A stretch of DNA of 47,344 nt from Ignavibacteriales bacterium (GCA_003599415.1 QZKB01000143.1:1-47344), one strand, 5' to 3'. Positions 1 through 9,930 are shown, numbered from the stretch's first letter. A program made the numbers and translations. Notes: a model not told the origin generated them from the sequence alone.

Positions 1-112
1 GCCCGGTATTGGATTTACTCCTCCTATGCTTGCATCTCCTACTAGTGTATTTGCATCATTCAATATTTTCCATGCTTTGCCTTGGCTTGTTAAACCCCAT
101 TGATCAACATAG
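1..112 (-). repeat. Second copy of internal coding repeat (partner 733..844)
   Basis: This stretch matches 733..844 at a constant offset of 732 bp (244 codons), with clear identity at both DNA and protein level. The copy encodes VDQWGLTSQGKAWKILNDAN and SIGGVNPIPG. It marks an in-frame tandem duplication in the partial gene; the rest of the second unit lies beyond the window. Confidence 0.8.
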
Positions 113-924
113 TATGCTTCCCATGGCGCTTCAGGAATATCAATTGGAGTACCTAAAACTGCACTAGCTCCTGTTATATTAACCTGAGTCCAGCCGCCTG
201 TATTTACTCCGAAACAAACTCCATTGAACTTCTGGGTTGTTGCTGTATCAATATCAGTACCGCCATACCAGTACTTATTATTTTCTTCAACTAAAAACCA
301 TTTTATTTCATTTGTAAAATCATCTATCTTGCGAACTGAAAATGCAAAATCATACGTCCCTGCTATCAGTTCTGCATTTCGCGGAGCCTGATTTATAACT
401 GCTATCGGTTTACCATTATTACTCCAGGTACTTGCCCAGCTGCCGTTATTCACTGTCCAGACTGTTCCGCTTCCGCCATTTCCATTTGACATTGTTCCTG
501 TTCCTGTCCTTGGATGGAATCCATAACCTGAACCTGTTGTTCGTATCCATACAGCAGAATCTGTCAAAGCATTTTTAAGTGTATCATCTGCATGATATGT
601 AATTGCATATCTAAGTGGAGTATAAGTATCTCCCCCACCTGTTGCTCCGACAAATTCTATTTTACCGGTAACAACAACTGCCTGATCTGTGGTTGCTTCA
701 AGAATTCCAAATTCACCACGAATTGTAGCCCAACCCGGTATAGGATTTACACCACCAATGCTGGCATTACCAGCAGGAGTGGATGCATCATTCAATATTT
801 TCCAGGCTTTTCCCTGGCTTGTTAATCCCCACTGATTAACAAGAGTCTGAGCCTGAATTGTTACTACATCCAAGATAAAAAATGTAGTAACAATTATCAG
901 TAAAGTATTAAATAACTTTTTCAT
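1..924 (-). CDS. Secreted protein with internal 244-aa repeat (3' end outside window)
   Basis: The frame is open from an ATG at 924 to the left edge of the window, giving at least 308 residues; the C-terminus is missing. The start is supported by AAGGAG just upstream and a clean signal peptide (MKKLFNTLLIIVTTFFILDV...QAQ). The mature N-terminus reads VNQWGLTSQGKAWKILNDAS followed by GGVNPIPGW. Nearly the same block returns 244 residues later as VDQWGLTSQGKAWKILNDAN ... GGVNPIPG, so the protein is built from at least two copies of a ~244-aa unit rich in Gly, Thr, Trp and Asn, as in secreted beta-sandwich proteins. I do not recognise the family. By context (T9SS cargo neighbours, TonB receptor upstream) it is probably a surface or secreted protein that may bind or act on a polysaccharide; this is inference. 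A terminator-like hairpin separates it from the upstream gene, so it probably has its own promoter. Confidence 0.85.
   Translation of the reverse strand, partial: MKKLFNTLLIIVTTFFILDVVTIQAQTLVNQWGLTSQGKAWKILNDASTPAGNASIGGVNPIPGWATIRGEFGILEATTDQAVVVTGKIEFVGATGGGDTYTPLRYAITYHADDTLKNALTDSAVWIRTTGSGYGFHPRTGTGTMSNGNGGSGTVWTVNNGSWASTWSNNGKPIAVINQAPRNAELIAGTYDFAFSVRKIDDFTNEIKWFLVEENNKYWYGGTDIDTATTQKFNGVCFGVNTGGWTQVNITGASAVLGTPIDIPEAPWEAYYVDQWGLTSQGKAWKILNDANTLVGDASIGGVNPIPG
733..844 (-). repeat. First copy of internal coding repeat (partner 1..112)
   Basis: This is the N-terminal copy of the 244-codon repeat, encoding VNQWGLTSQGKAWKILNDAS just after the signal peptide. Substitutions relative to the other copy are scattered, including third-position changes, so the duplication is not brand new. 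Confidence 0.8.
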
Positions 925-1028
925 AATACTCCTTTATTTATTAATAGAAAAAAGAAACAATTACGAATTTGATCCCTCTCTTTTTTTGCCACATCATCTA
1001 AAAAAATAATATGTTGCAAAAATTTTAT

Positions 1029-1074
1029 CATCCCGGTTCCGGAGTCTGATATTCTTAATCTCTGGTCCGGGATG
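1029..1074 (-). terminator. Hairpin terminator after the beta-helix T9SS gene
   Basis: CATCCCGG at 1029-1036 pairs perfectly with CCGGGATG at 1067-1074. Inside it, CCGGAG (1039-1044) pairs with CTCTGG (1060-1065) with one G-U pair, leaving a ~15-nt loop. Read on the minus strand the hairpin starts 18 bp after the stop codon and is followed by an A/T stretch with five Ts. It fits a rho-independent terminator for the gene at 1093-2919. Confidence 0.7.
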
Positions 1075-1092
1075 AAGGAGGAGGAGTAAAAT

Positions 1093-2919
1093 TTATTTCA
1101 TAAGTATAAATTTCTTTGTTATTGTAACTGTACCTGATTGTAACTGATACATATAAATACCGCTTGACAATCCGGCTGCATCATATCCAACTAAATAATT
1201 TCCGGCTTGTTGATAACCTTCAAATATGGTTGCTACTTCTTGTCCAATAGAATTATAAACCTTCAGAGATACCAGATTACCTTCTGGAATAGAGTACTTT
1301 ATTTTTGTTGTCGGGTTAAATGGATTTGGATAATTTTGTTCCAGGTTAAATTTGGAAGGAAGAGCGCCCGGAATTTGTGCTACACCAGAAGGTGTTCCAT
1401 TAACTAGCCAACTATTAATAACACCCCATTCAAAATCTCTCTGTGTCTTCCATGATTGCAGCTTATCTGGCCACCAATTCAAGTCGCCCAAAGGTAAACC
1501 ACCCATAGCTGCTGTCTGATAAGCCGTGTTACTATAAGCCATATTCTCCGGCAAAGGCCAGATCTGTTTGAATGCAGCATAAGGTTCATAAGACCAATCG
1601 ATATCAGCAGCAGTACTCCATTTATATTCTACAAATATTAAAAACGTATCCACGTTAGTGGCTTCCACAATAAATTGTGGATCCTGGTCATATATTGTAG
1701 ACCAATCAACGTTCATAGTCTTGAAAACTTTATTGCCCTGACCATCCACAGAATCGATAAATGCAATCTCGTTTTCACCCAGCATTGGAGATGGGTTATA
1801 GATTTCTTTAGAATTTCTTGTTCTAATTTGTTCCTTGCACCAAACACATCCCTTATACCAGTCTTTCATATAATCTGTAAATGCATAAACGTTATTGCCA
1901 ATAAATATTTTTCTATCGAAATCCGTAAAAGGAACTTCAAAGCCAAAAGAATCTACTGCGGTTATACCGTTAATCAAACCACCACCCGGCGGATCGCATC
2001 GTCCATTTTCAAAATCGCTGTAACTCTGACTAGTTTCACATACATCAAGGGCTCTGTAACCAAGCAAACTTGGATTTACAAATATGGAATTTGTAATAGC
2101 TGAATTTCTTATCCAACCGGCAGACTGAAAAGGCCATTCCAAAGAATTCAATAAGGTGCAATGATTGATATGAACATTGTCACCATACTCATTACCTTCC
2201 TGCATTACAATTCTTGCAAGATTGGTAAAGGTACAGTTTTCAAAAAGGAGGCTATCGTAATGCCAACCTGAACTTTGGTAAGGAAAAGAAATTGCACGGC
2301 CGTAATACCGGAAGTGGTTATCCGAATTATTTCTCCAGTAGCAGTTTTGGAAATTTCCTACAAAATGATCTGCCTTAACAGTAACTGCTCCGGCTGCTTC
2401 GGAACCAATTCCCACGTAATCAAAAAGACAACCGTCAAAATCACCTTTTTCAGGATCTTCTTCAGCACTTTGATTTTCAAACGTGATTGAAGTCTGAACT
2501 TTACTACCTAAAAAATCACATAAGCGGAACCAAATATTTGTTGCAATAACATCCCCATAGGTTTGAATCGCGTACTGCCTGTCAATACCTTCTTCAGTCC
2601 AAACAATCTGAGGAGGAGCAGAGTTTTGTACTGTTACGGGGTCGGCATCTCCAGCCTTGAGTGGTTTGGGAGCATAAAGTTCCAGGCTTTGACCATGGTC
2701 AATGAAGATACTTCTGCTAAGTACATAAGCTTCATATGGATTCAGTTTAAAGACAGTATTGTTAATAGTACCATTTGCTATTGCTGCTTCAATGGCATCA
2801 TTAAGAGTACCGTAGGTGTTGGTTTCATAAAATCCCGCAACAGTTACAGTATCCTTTTGCGCGTATAAAGCAAAGCTCAAACAAACTATCATAGTGAGAA
2901 ATAATAATATTTGTTTCAT
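1093..2919 (-). CDS. Secreted parallel beta-helix protein with T9SS sorting domain
   Basis: The 608-residue protein starts at an ATG preceded by AAGGAG with 5-nt spacing and has a signal peptide (MKQILLFLTMIVCLSFALYA|Q). Residues ~90-330 contain short repeating strands typical of right-handed parallel beta-helices, for example FDGCLFDYVGIGS, FQNCYWRNNSDNH, FENCTFTNLAR and INHCTLLNS, as in pectin-lyase-fold proteins. I see no catalytic signature that identifies a lyase or hydrolase, so the activity is unknown. The last ~85 residues form a canonical T9SS C-terminal domain (LEQNYPNPFNPTTKIKYSIP ... SGIYMYQL ... KKFILMK), predicting export across the outer membrane and surface attachment or release. 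It lies 52 bp downstream of a TonB-dependent receptor, most likely in the same transcript, which suggests a role in binding or processing that receptor's substrate. Confidence 0.9.
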   Translation of the reverse strand: MKQILLFLTMIVCLSFALYAQKDTVTVAGFYETNTYGTLNDAIEAAIANGTINNTVFKLNPYEAYVLSRSIFIDHGQSLELYAPKPLKAGDADPVTVQNSAPPQIVWTEEGIDRQYAIQTYGDVIATNIWFRLCDFLGSKVQTSITFENQSAEEDPEKGDFDGCLFDYVGIGSEAAGAVTVKADHFVGNFQNCYWRNNSDNHFRYYGRAISFPYQSSGWHYDSLLFENCTFTNLARIVMQEGNEYGDNVHINHCTLLNSLEWPFQSAGWIRNSAITNSIFVNPSLLGYRALDVCETSQSYSDFENGRCDPPGGGLINGITAVDSFGFEVPFTDFDRKIFIGNNVYAFTDYMKDWYKGCVWCKEQIRTRNSKEIYNPSPMLGENEIAFIDSVDGQGNKVFKTMNVDWSTIYDQDPQFIVEATNVDTFLIFVEYKWSTAADIDWSYEPYAAFKQIWPLPENMAYSNTAYQTAAMGGLPLGDLNWWPDKLQSWKTQRDFEWGVINSWLVNGTPSGVAQIPGALPSKFNLEQNYPNPFNPTTKIKYSIPEGNLVSLKVYNSIGQEVATIFEGYQQAGNYLVGYDAAGLSSGIYMYQLQSGTVTITKKFILMK

Positions 2920-2971
2920 GCTTACTCCTTTTTATTATTAATTTATTTTTTATGTAATAATTTCATTTTGA

Positions 2972-5900
2972 TTAATACCTTATTCTTACACCCAGATTTC
3001 CGGTTAAACCATAGTTTTGAATATTTCTGAATCCCTGAGTTGATCTATGTATTCCGCTTGTATTAGCATTATTCAGGTTACTTATATCAAGGAATAATTC
3101 AATATTGAACCAAGGAAGTTTTTGACGGGCTGAGAAATCTGTCCGGAAATAATCCGGAGAGTAGGAATCATTTTCCGGATAGCGTCCGCCATTTCCCGTA
3201 GCCGAATTATCCACAAAGACAAATGAAAACCTTGATGAGAATCCTTCGTAATCATACCCTATGGAAGCATTTAGAACATGATTAGGTTGATCAATCAATC
3301 GCCCTGCGGAAGAACTATCAATAAGAACAGCAATACGATCACGTCCAACAATTTTCACCTCTACATCAAACCATGGATATGTGGTTTTGGAATAAATACG
3401 TGCATAGTTAATTCCAATAACAATGTTGTTAAATGGAGACGGCAGGTACCAGAAATTATGCTGGAAATCTAATTCAAGCCCTTTAACAGTCGCGTCGTAT
3501 GGATTATTGAGAGGTCTATAAACTGTTGCATCCGATTTTTTAGTAGTAGGATTAATAGTCGGAGTTACTACATAAGCACCGTTACGTACAATCTGGTAAC
3601 GGGATATTGCATCAATACCAGCACCTTGAGCAGCATCCAACCGGTATTGAGCATTGTAAACAAAATTTTCTATTGTTTTATAAAAACCACCTATTGTGAA
3701 AAGTCCTATTTCGTTAGAATGGAAAGTTAAGCTAAGATCATGATTAAAAGCTTTAGCCGGTTTCAGTTCAGGATTTCCAGTATATATCTCGTTACCCTGG
3801 GTAATGCTGAACTTTGGACTAAGCTGGTGGTAATCAGGTCTGGAGAGCGTTTGTGTATATGCATACCTTACATCCATCCAATCCAGAGGAGTATATTTTA
3901 TTTGACCCATAGGAAGTATATATTCATTTTCTTTGTAAGCGGTGGTATCATACATTACCTGTGCCTGTGCATTTCTCTGATCCCTGGCGTTGTAAGCAAA
4001 GTATTCGGTTTTAACTTTTTCGTAACGTACACCGCCAATTAACATAAAATCCAGGAAATTGATTTTGGACATCGCGTAGGCAGCGTAATAATCTTCATTA
4101 TATTTGTAGTCATTGGTAAGCTGCTGAAAAGGTCCATCATACCAGCCTCCCACACTACCTGAACTAACTGCACTATTGGAAGCATCAAATGCCGGGTTAT
4201 TAATAACATAATCTAAAATACTGTTCAAAATATTAGGATTTGAAACGTAAAAAATGCTTCCATATTTGTTATCTAAGAAGGAGCTAAAAAGTTCATTATC
4301 TGAATTAACAAACCATTCTCCTGTAAAATCTCCCTTTGCATTTGTGGTTAAACCGAACTGTTCTCTTATTGCTCTGATCATTGCGGGTTGAATATTGTTA
4401 TCAGTATTAACATTGCCACCTCCGGCAAAGCTTAAATAAGGTGTTTCCTGATCAGTTGAATTTTCCTGAGTATTGAATTGACCGCCGAATTTTAAAAATC
4501 CACTTAGTACATTTTCAAAATTAAAGGGTAGTTCAAAATCAGCTTTGTATGAATACTTATCTTCCTTATAGTCATTGCTAAACAGATTACCGCTTCTTAG
4601 GACCACCTCGTTCATTCCTTTAAAGTTAGCAAGAAGATAAGTGAGATCTTCCGGTTTTTTATTATCACGAAGTACTCCGCCCTGTAACGCATCAGTCTGA
4701 TTAAAATTTATCTGGGGTGAATCATCCAATGAGTTCTCTGCAGATGTATAACTGGCTGATAAATCCGCCGTTAAAAATCCAAGATCATAATCTAATTTTA
4801 AGGAATGCATTCTTTGATCAGTAATATTTTCACCCAAACGAATCTGCCATTCCATTCTGCCATTATCATAATTAATTGTCTGGCGATGGTCCGTATAATC
4901 TGAATTTATTCTCGCTAACAAATTCACAAACTTGATGGATCCATTAGGCAGATTATAATCTAAAATCAAATTACCACCATAACGATTTCTTGTTTCCAAA
5001 TGCCTGTTAAATACAACGGTACTTACTTTTACCGGACGAAATCCTGTTACAGGATCTATATCTACCTCTTCACCAGCAATATTGTAAGTAGCATCCATAT
5101 TGTCTGAATTTCGGTCGTAAGATTCGATATTAAAAAGCGCATACACTCCCAACTGATCATCAAAAAAACGGTTACTTCCGGAAGCGACTGCGCGATAATT
5201 TCCATAAGTCTTACTTTTTGCGGTATAGCCTGACTGCCATAAAAGATCGGTATGCCAACCGGAAGGCGCTTCTCTGAGTTCCATATTAACTGTACCACCT
5301 ATTGAGTTAGCATTCATATCCGGTGTAAGAGATTTGTATACAGAAATCATTCTTATCATATAAGGTGATATCATGGTAAGATCTACGCTTCGGTCATTAC
5401 TAATATTCTGTGCAGTAATTTCAGGATTTGAGGAAAGTCCGATTTGTGAACTTCCAGTTGAAGAAAGTCTGACACCCTCAATCTCTATAGAATTATACTT
5501 AGGCGACAAACCACGTATAACCACTTTGTTAGCTTCACCGGAACTTTGTGTTGTAGAAACGCCCGGCAATCTGCTAAGAGCAGAAGCCGCATTAAAATCA
5601 GGCATCTCCTGTATCTTTGCCTCGGAAATAACGTTGGCAATTTTATCCGATGTTAATTGCTGCTGGATTGCTTCTATCTGACCCTGAGCCTGGGCAGTAA
5701 CTACAATTGTTTCACCTTGAATGGCTTCAGGCAGGAGTTCAAAATCTTTCTCTAATCTTTCCCCGGCTTTAATTGTAACTTCTTCCGAAATCTGGATATA
5801 ACCGATGTAGGTTACGACAACAGTGTGCTTACCTGCCGGAAGATTACGGACAATATATTTTCCATCCAAATCAGCAGCAGCCCCTAAAGTAGTACCTTTA

Positions 5901-6058
5901 ATAATAATGTTTGCCCCCGGTAATCCATCCTGTGCTGTTTTATCATAAACAACACCTCGAAGAGTTCCGGATCCCTGTGCAAAGGAAATCTGAACTAATA
6001 GTATCAATAGTAAGATGGATATTTTAGAAAGCTTGCTAAAGCAGTATCCAAGAGACAT
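2972..6058 (-). CDS. TonB-dependent outer-membrane receptor (Caulobacter-type)
   Basis: The 1028-residue protein starts at an ATG with AGGAG 6 nt upstream. A signal peptide (to ~residue 28) is followed by a CarboxypepD_reg-like domain (GTLRGVVYDKTAQDGLPGANI ... DLDGKYIVRNLPAGKHTVVV, ~31-105). Next come a TonB-box-like segment (ETIVVTAQAQ, ~115-125) and a plug domain (ANVISEAKIQEMPDFNAASALSRLPGVSTT ... VVIRGLSPKYNSIEIEGVRL). The remaining ~800 residues are alternating amphipathic strands ending in LGVRIRY, an outer-membrane beta-barrel with a C-terminal aromatic. The 'EMPDxNAASALSRLPGV' plug resembles the Caulobacter-type TonB receptor family, often used for oligosaccharides. It has no SusD partner. 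Upstream lie a GPH symporter and a GH3 glycosidase; downstream is a beta-helix T9SS protein. The substrate is probably an oligosaccharide, but it cannot be named from sequence. Confidence 0.93.
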   Translation of the reverse strand: MSLGYCFSKLSKISILLLILLVQISFAQGSGTLRGVVYDKTAQDGLPGANIIIKGTTLGAAADLDGKYIVRNLPAGKHTVVVTYIGYIQISEEVTIKAGERLEKDFELLPEAIQGETIVVTAQAQGQIEAIQQQLTSDKIANVISEAKIQEMPDFNAASALSRLPGVSTTQSSGEANKVVIRGLSPKYNSIEIEGVRLSSTGSSQIGLSSNPEITAQNISNDRSVDLTMISPYMIRMISVYKSLTPDMNANSIGGTVNMELREAPSGWHTDLLWQSGYTAKSKTYGNYRAVASGSNRFFDDQLGVYALFNIESYDRNSDNMDATYNIAGEEVDIDPVTGFRPVKVSTVVFNRHLETRNRYGGNLILDYNLPNGSIKFVNLLARINSDYTDHRQTINYDNGRMEWQIRLGENITDQRMHSLKLDYDLGFLTADLSASYTSAENSLDDSPQINFNQTDALQGGVLRDNKKPEDLTYLLANFKGMNEVVLRSGNLFSNDYKEDKYSYKADFELPFNFENVLSGFLKFGGQFNTQENSTDQETPYLSFAGGGNVNTDNNIQPAMIRAIREQFGLTTNAKGDFTGEWFVNSDNELFSSFLDNKYGSIFYVSNPNILNSILDYVINNPAFDASNSAVSSGSVGGWYDGPFQQLTNDYKYNEDYYAAYAMSKINFLDFMLIGGVRYEKVKTEYFAYNARDQRNAQAQVMYDTTAYKENEYILPMGQIKYTPLDWMDVRYAYTQTLSRPDYHQLSPKFSITQGNEIYTGNPELKPAKAFNHDLSLTFHSNEIGLFTIGGFYKTIENFVYNAQYRLDAAQGAGIDAISRYQIVRNGAYVVTPTINPTTKKSDATVYRPLNNPYDATVKGLELDFQHNFWYLPSPFNNIVIGINYARIYSKTTYPWFDVEVKIVGRDRIAVLIDSSSAGRLIDQPNHVLNASIGYDYEGFSSRFSFVFVDNSATGNGGRYPENDSYSPDYFRTDFSARQKLPWFNIELFLDISNLNNANTSGIHRSTQGFRNIQNYGLTGNLGVRIRY

Positions 6059-6233
6059 ATCATACTCCTGTTTTTTTATTTAATATTTTATTTGCGAATT
6101 CAAATATTAAAAATGCATTTACGCCCAGCTTAGCTTAAACATAACTCGATTCTAAATTACAGCAGCAATTTTCTAAATCATTCTTTCTTTACAATACACT
6201 TTTGATATTTACTTGTAATGTGAAATTATATTT

Positions 6234-7595
6234 TTAAACTGACGCAAAACTTTTACGTCTTTCTGCCAGTTCATCGGTTATTTTTATTTCTAAATTTTTA
6301 TTTATGGGATAGAAGAATAAGCATATAACACAAATACCAAACGTAATTGCAGGGAAAATGCTCATCGTCCATCTTATGCCGTTTAATGCAGAAGCACTTT
6401 GTTCAACGTTTGGAACATAATTGAACAATGTTAAAATCCATCCAGTAATTGCTCCGCCAAATCCAAGTCCGGCTTTTAATCCAAATACAATTGCAGAGAA
6501 AACAATTCCAGTCGCTCTGCGATTGTTTTTCCATTCGGAATAATCAGCCACATCAGCCATCATTGCCCATAATAAAGGAATTGTAAAACCATAGAAGAAC
6601 TGACGGATTATTTCTGTAGCAAACATTAATGTTATTGACTGAGGAGCAAGGAAAACGAACATTGCACAAAATACCGTGGTTAAGGCAAGACCACCAATAA
6701 ACACATTCCGTTTTCCGAATTTCATCGATAAAGGTTTAGAGAAGAAGATTCCTATAATTGTTGCAACAGTACCAAGAACATTAAACATGCTAAAGTAGCT
6801 TTCATCTTTTACATAGTACTTGAAGTAGTAAAGAACAACACTACCGCGCATAGAAAGAGTTATAAAAAGAATTACAGTTAAAATGAACATTACAACCCAC
6901 GGTCTGTTTTTAAACAGATCTGAAAAATGTTCTTTTAATGTTGCTTTCTGATTTGGTGCCGGTTGAATTCTTTCTTTTGTAGTTGAAAAAGTAATAAGGA
7001 ATAATAATACAGCTAATGCAGAGAAGATTCCCATTGTTACCTGGTAACCTAAAGCATTATCACCTTTACCAAAATAATAAACCATAGGAAGAGCTAAACC
7101 CTGTATGATTAATTGTGCAATCATTGCAAATACAAATCTGTATGAAGACAAGCTTGTGCGTTCACCAAGATCACCCGTCATTACACCGCTTAATGCAGAA
7201 TAAGGAAGGTTGTTCGCAGAATAGACCATCATTAATACTATATAAGTGATATAGGCATAAATAAGTTTACCGGAGGCATCAAAATCAGGAGTAATAAAAG
7301 TAAGGAAGCCCATTATTCCAAAGGGCAATGCTGTCCATAAAATCCATGGCCGAAATTTACCCCACTTGGTATTGGTACGGTCAGCAACAATTCCCATAAC
7401 AGGATCGAAGATTGCATCCCAGAATCTTACGATGACCAAAAGAGTACCGGCAGCGGCGGCTGTTATTCCGAAAGTATCAGTATAAAACGCAAGCTGAAAC
7501 ATAACCATAGTCTGGAAGATCAGGTTTGCTGCTGTATCGCCAAGTGCGTATCCGACTTTTTCTTTTACTTTTAATTTTTCACCTATAATCTGCAA
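6234..7595 (-). CDS. GPH-family glycoside/pentoside/hexuronide:cation symporter (MFS)
   Basis: The 453-residue inner-membrane protein has about 12 hydrophobic helices. The family hallmark sits after the second helix: RFWDAIFDPVMGIVADRT followed by NTKWGKFRPW (~57-84). D60 and D64 match the cation-coordinating aspartates of MelB-type symporters, and WGKFRPW is the usual loop motif. Members import glycosides, pentosides or hexuronides with H+ or Na+. The start is TTG at 7595: no ATG lies between it and the upstream in-frame stop, and GAGGA sits 5 nt before it. It follows the GH3 gene by 28 bp, so import and intracellular hydrolysis of the same oligosaccharide is the natural reading. A uronic-acid-containing substrate would fit the nearby uxuA/SDR genes, but this is inference. 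Confidence 0.92.
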   Translation of the reverse strand: MQIIGEKLKVKEKVGYALGDTAANLIFQTMVMFQLAFYTDTFGITAAAAGTLLVIVRFWDAIFDPVMGIVADRTNTKWGKFRPWILWTALPFGIMGFLTFITPDFDASGKLIYAYITYIVLMMVYSANNLPYSALSGVMTGDLGERTSLSSYRFVFAMIAQLIIQGLALPMVYYFGKGDNALGYQVTMGIFSALAVLLFLITFSTTKERIQPAPNQKATLKEHFSDLFKNRPWVVMFILTVILFITLSMRGSVVLYYFKYYVKDESYFSMFNVLGTVATIIGIFFSKPLSMKFGKRNVFIGGLALTTVFCAMFVFLAPQSITLMFATEIIRQFFYGFTIPLLWAMMADVADYSEWKNNRRATGIVFSAIVFGLKAGLGFGGAITGWILTLFNYVPNVEQSASALNGIRWTMSIFPAITFGICVICLFFYPINKNLEIKITDELAERRKSFASV

Positions 7596-7600
7596 AGTAT

Positions 7601-7605
7601 TCCTC
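7601..7605 (-). promoter_or_regulatory. Shine-Dalgarno GAGGA fixing a TTG start
   Basis: On the minus strand GAGGA is followed by five bases and then TTG (7595-7593). The in-frame TAA upstream (7620-7622) and the lack of any ATG between it and the first membrane segment make the TTG the best start for the symporter. Confidence 0.6.
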
Positions 7606-7623
7606 GGTATTTGAAATGGTTAA

Positions 7624-9930
7624 TTAAATTACAGTTAAAATGAGTATAGTCTGGTCTTCATCACGTGATGAATTACCGACCATAATTTCAAAATCTCCCG
7701 GTTCAACCGAAAAGTTTTTATTTATATCTGTAAATGCAAGATGTTCGGGAGTAATATCTAATTCCAATGTTTTGGTTTCACCAGGATTTAAACTAATTCT
7801 TTGGAATCCTTTTAACTCTTTTACCGGTCTTGTTACTGAACTAAAAATATCACGAATATAAACCTGGACAACTTCTTCCCCTTTAACTTTACCTGTATTT
7901 GTAACATCAACATATAGTTTAGTACTTTCATCTTTAGATATTATTGATTTCTCCAGACTGATGTTACTTAAAGAAAAAGTTGTATAGCTTAATCCGAATC
8001 CGAATGGGTATAAAGGACTTATTTCATCCGCAAGATAACCTCTTCTTGCAGCCGGTTTATAATTGTAGTAACAAGGAACATGACCAGCGCTTCTTGGTAT
8101 TGAGATTGGTAATTTACCACCGGGATTATAATCGCCAAAAATAACATCTGCAACTGCCCGGCCGCATTCCTGTCCTAAGTACCAGCATTCAAGTATTGCA
8201 GTAATATTTTTAGTCATATAGTTTATTGAAACAGGTCTGCCGTTAAATACAACACCGATAATTGGTTTGCCGACTTTATGAACTGCTTCAACCAGTTCAT
8301 TCTGCATTCCGAATAATTCCAAATCAGCTCTATCACCCATATGATTTCTATTCCATGCTTCTCTTGAAGTTTGCTCATTATCTCCGACAGCAAGAATAAT
8401 AATATCAGCTTTCTTTGCAACCTTAACAGCTTCTGCAATTAACTTTTTATTTTCTTCAGGATCAGCAAAAATTATTTCATCATCATTCCAGGTACCACCA
8501 ACTGTTAACCTGCAGCCTTCACTATATAACACTTCAACGTTCTTTCCAACTTTCTCTTTAATACCATCCAGAACTGTCACATTATAAACTGGTGTACCGC
8601 TATAACCACCAAGAAGCAGCCTGTTAGCATTAGGACCAATGACGGCTATTTTATATTTTTTGTTTGGATTAAGCGGTAAAAGGTTATCATCATTTTTAAG
8701 TAGTGTTATAACTTCGTGAGCTGCATTTAATGCAAGTGTTCTTTCACCTTCAAGTCTCTCTTCATATTCATAAAGTTCTGCATCAACATATGGATCTTCA
8801 AACAATCCAAGTTCAAATTTATATTGAAGCATAGGTGCAATAAGTTCATCGATAAGAGATTCAGGAACTCTTCCGTCTTTTACAAGCTGAACTAAATTCG
8901 GGTAGCAATCAGGATCAGGTAATTCAATACTAACTCCGGCTTCAACAGCAAGTATTGCAGCTTCGTCTTTGTCCCTGGCAACAGCATTGCTTACAGCTTC
9001 TTCCCTAAGGTTTAACTCTGTAACTGCATAGTAATCGGAAACCACAAATCCTTTGAATCCCCATTCATCTCTTAATACATCCCTAAGCAGCCATTTGCTT
9101 GCGTGTGAAGGTACTCCGTCAATTTCATTATAGGAAGCCATAACACTAACAACGTTTGCTTTATCAATACATTCTTTGAATGGGAATAAAAATGAATCAC
9201 GAAGCAATCTTTCAGATACATTAACCGGTGCACAGTTTGTACCGGATTCCGGCTGGCCATGCGCGGCAAAATGTTTTAAAGTTGCAATTAAATGCTTTTT
9301 ATCTTTAAAGGTTGCATCACCCTGGAAACCTTTTACGGCAGATACACCCATTTGAGCTACAAGATATGGATCTTCACCAAATGTTTCTTCAACTCTTCCC
9401 CATCGCGGATCGCGGGCAACATCAACAACGGGAGTTAATGCCTGGTGAGCACCACGCATCCGTACATTTTCAGCGACAGATGAATAAATTTTTTCAATAA
9501 GTTCAGGATTAAATGTAGCTGCTAAACCGATTGGCTGGGGATAACTTGTAGATTCTTTTCCGGCTAAACCGTGCAAGCACTCTTCATGAAAAATAACCGG
9601 AATACCGAGGCGAGTTTCCTCGCAGAAAAATTTCTGAAGTGTATTTGTCAGCTCAGCCATTTCTCTTGCTGTTCTGCCTTTTGCTGTATCACTAATTCTA
9701 CCAATCTGACCAATACCATCTTTTAAATAAACGCTAAGATTACTTAGATCAATGTTGCCTTCTTCGTCGCACAACATAACATTTTTCTGTCCCCATATAC
9801 AAAGCATCTGAGCAACTTTTTCTTCAAGAGTCATACGTTTCATCAAGTCGTCAACTCTTTCTTTTACAGATAACTCCGGATTTTTATATCCAGCCAGGTC
9901 CTTTTCAATCATTATAGATCTTTCATTCAT
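7624..9930 (-). CDS. GH3 beta-glycosidase (beta-glucosidase/xylosidase type), cytoplasmic
   Basis: The 768-residue protein has the full GH3 layout: an (alpha/beta)8 barrel (~20-390, with VDVARDPRWGRVEETFGEDP and ATLKHFAAHG), an alpha/beta sandwich (~400-620), and a C-terminal FnIII-like domain (~655-768, VTNTGKVKGEEVVQVYIRD). The nucleophile is D299 in GFVVSDYYAV. The acid/base is probably E519 or E524 in VGDNEQTSREAW ... HMGDRADLEL. No signal peptide is present, so it acts in the cytoplasm on imported oligosaccharides. Whether it prefers beta-glucosides or beta-xylosides cannot be told from sequence. The ATG at 9930 has a GGA-type ribosome site; an in-frame ATG at 9912 is an alternative. A LacI operator lies ~175 bp upstream and the symporter follows by 28 bp. 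Confidence 0.95.
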   Translation of the reverse strand: MNERSIMIEKDLAGYKNPELSVKERVDDLMKRMTLEEKVAQMLCIWGQKNVMLCDEEGNIDLSNLSVYLKDGIGQIGRISDTAKGRTAREMAELTNTLQKFFCEETRLGIPVIFHEECLHGLAGKESTSYPQPIGLAATFNPELIEKIYSSVAENVRMRGAHQALTPVVDVARDPRWGRVEETFGEDPYLVAQMGVSAVKGFQGDATFKDKKHLIATLKHFAAHGQPESGTNCAPVNVSERLLRDSFLFPFKECIDKANVVSVMASYNEIDGVPSHASKWLLRDVLRDEWGFKGFVVSDYYAVTELNLREEAVSNAVARDKDEAAILAVEAGVSIELPDPDCYPNLVQLVKDGRVPESLIDELIAPMLQYKFELGLFEDPYVDAELYEYEERLEGERTLALNAAHEVITLLKNDDNLLPLNPNKKYKIAVIGPNANRLLLGGYSGTPVYNVTVLDGIKEKVGKNVEVLYSEGCRLTVGGTWNDDEIIFADPEENKKLIAEAVKVAKKADIIILAVGDNEQTSREAWNRNHMGDRADLELFGMQNELVEAVHKVGKPIIGVVFNGRPVSINYMTKNITAILECWYLGQECGRAVADVIFGDYNPGGKLPISIPRSAGHVPCYYNYKPAARRGYLADEISPLYPFGFGLSYTTFSLSNISLEKSIISKDESTKLYVDVTNTGKVKGEEVVQVYIRDIFSSVTRPVKELKGFQRISLNPGETKTLELDITPEHLAFTDINKNFSVEPGDFEIMVGNSSRDEDQTILILTVI

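Noticed and set aside
1675..2103. Plus-strand open frame of 142 codons inside the beta-helix gene
   Set aside because: It lies antisense to a well-supported coding sequence with signal peptide and T9SS domain, and its product looks like no protein family.
6144..6157. Weak LacI-operator-like sequence before the left TonB receptor
   Set aside because: Only about half the positions match the TTGAANCGNTTCAN pattern and it is not palindromic.
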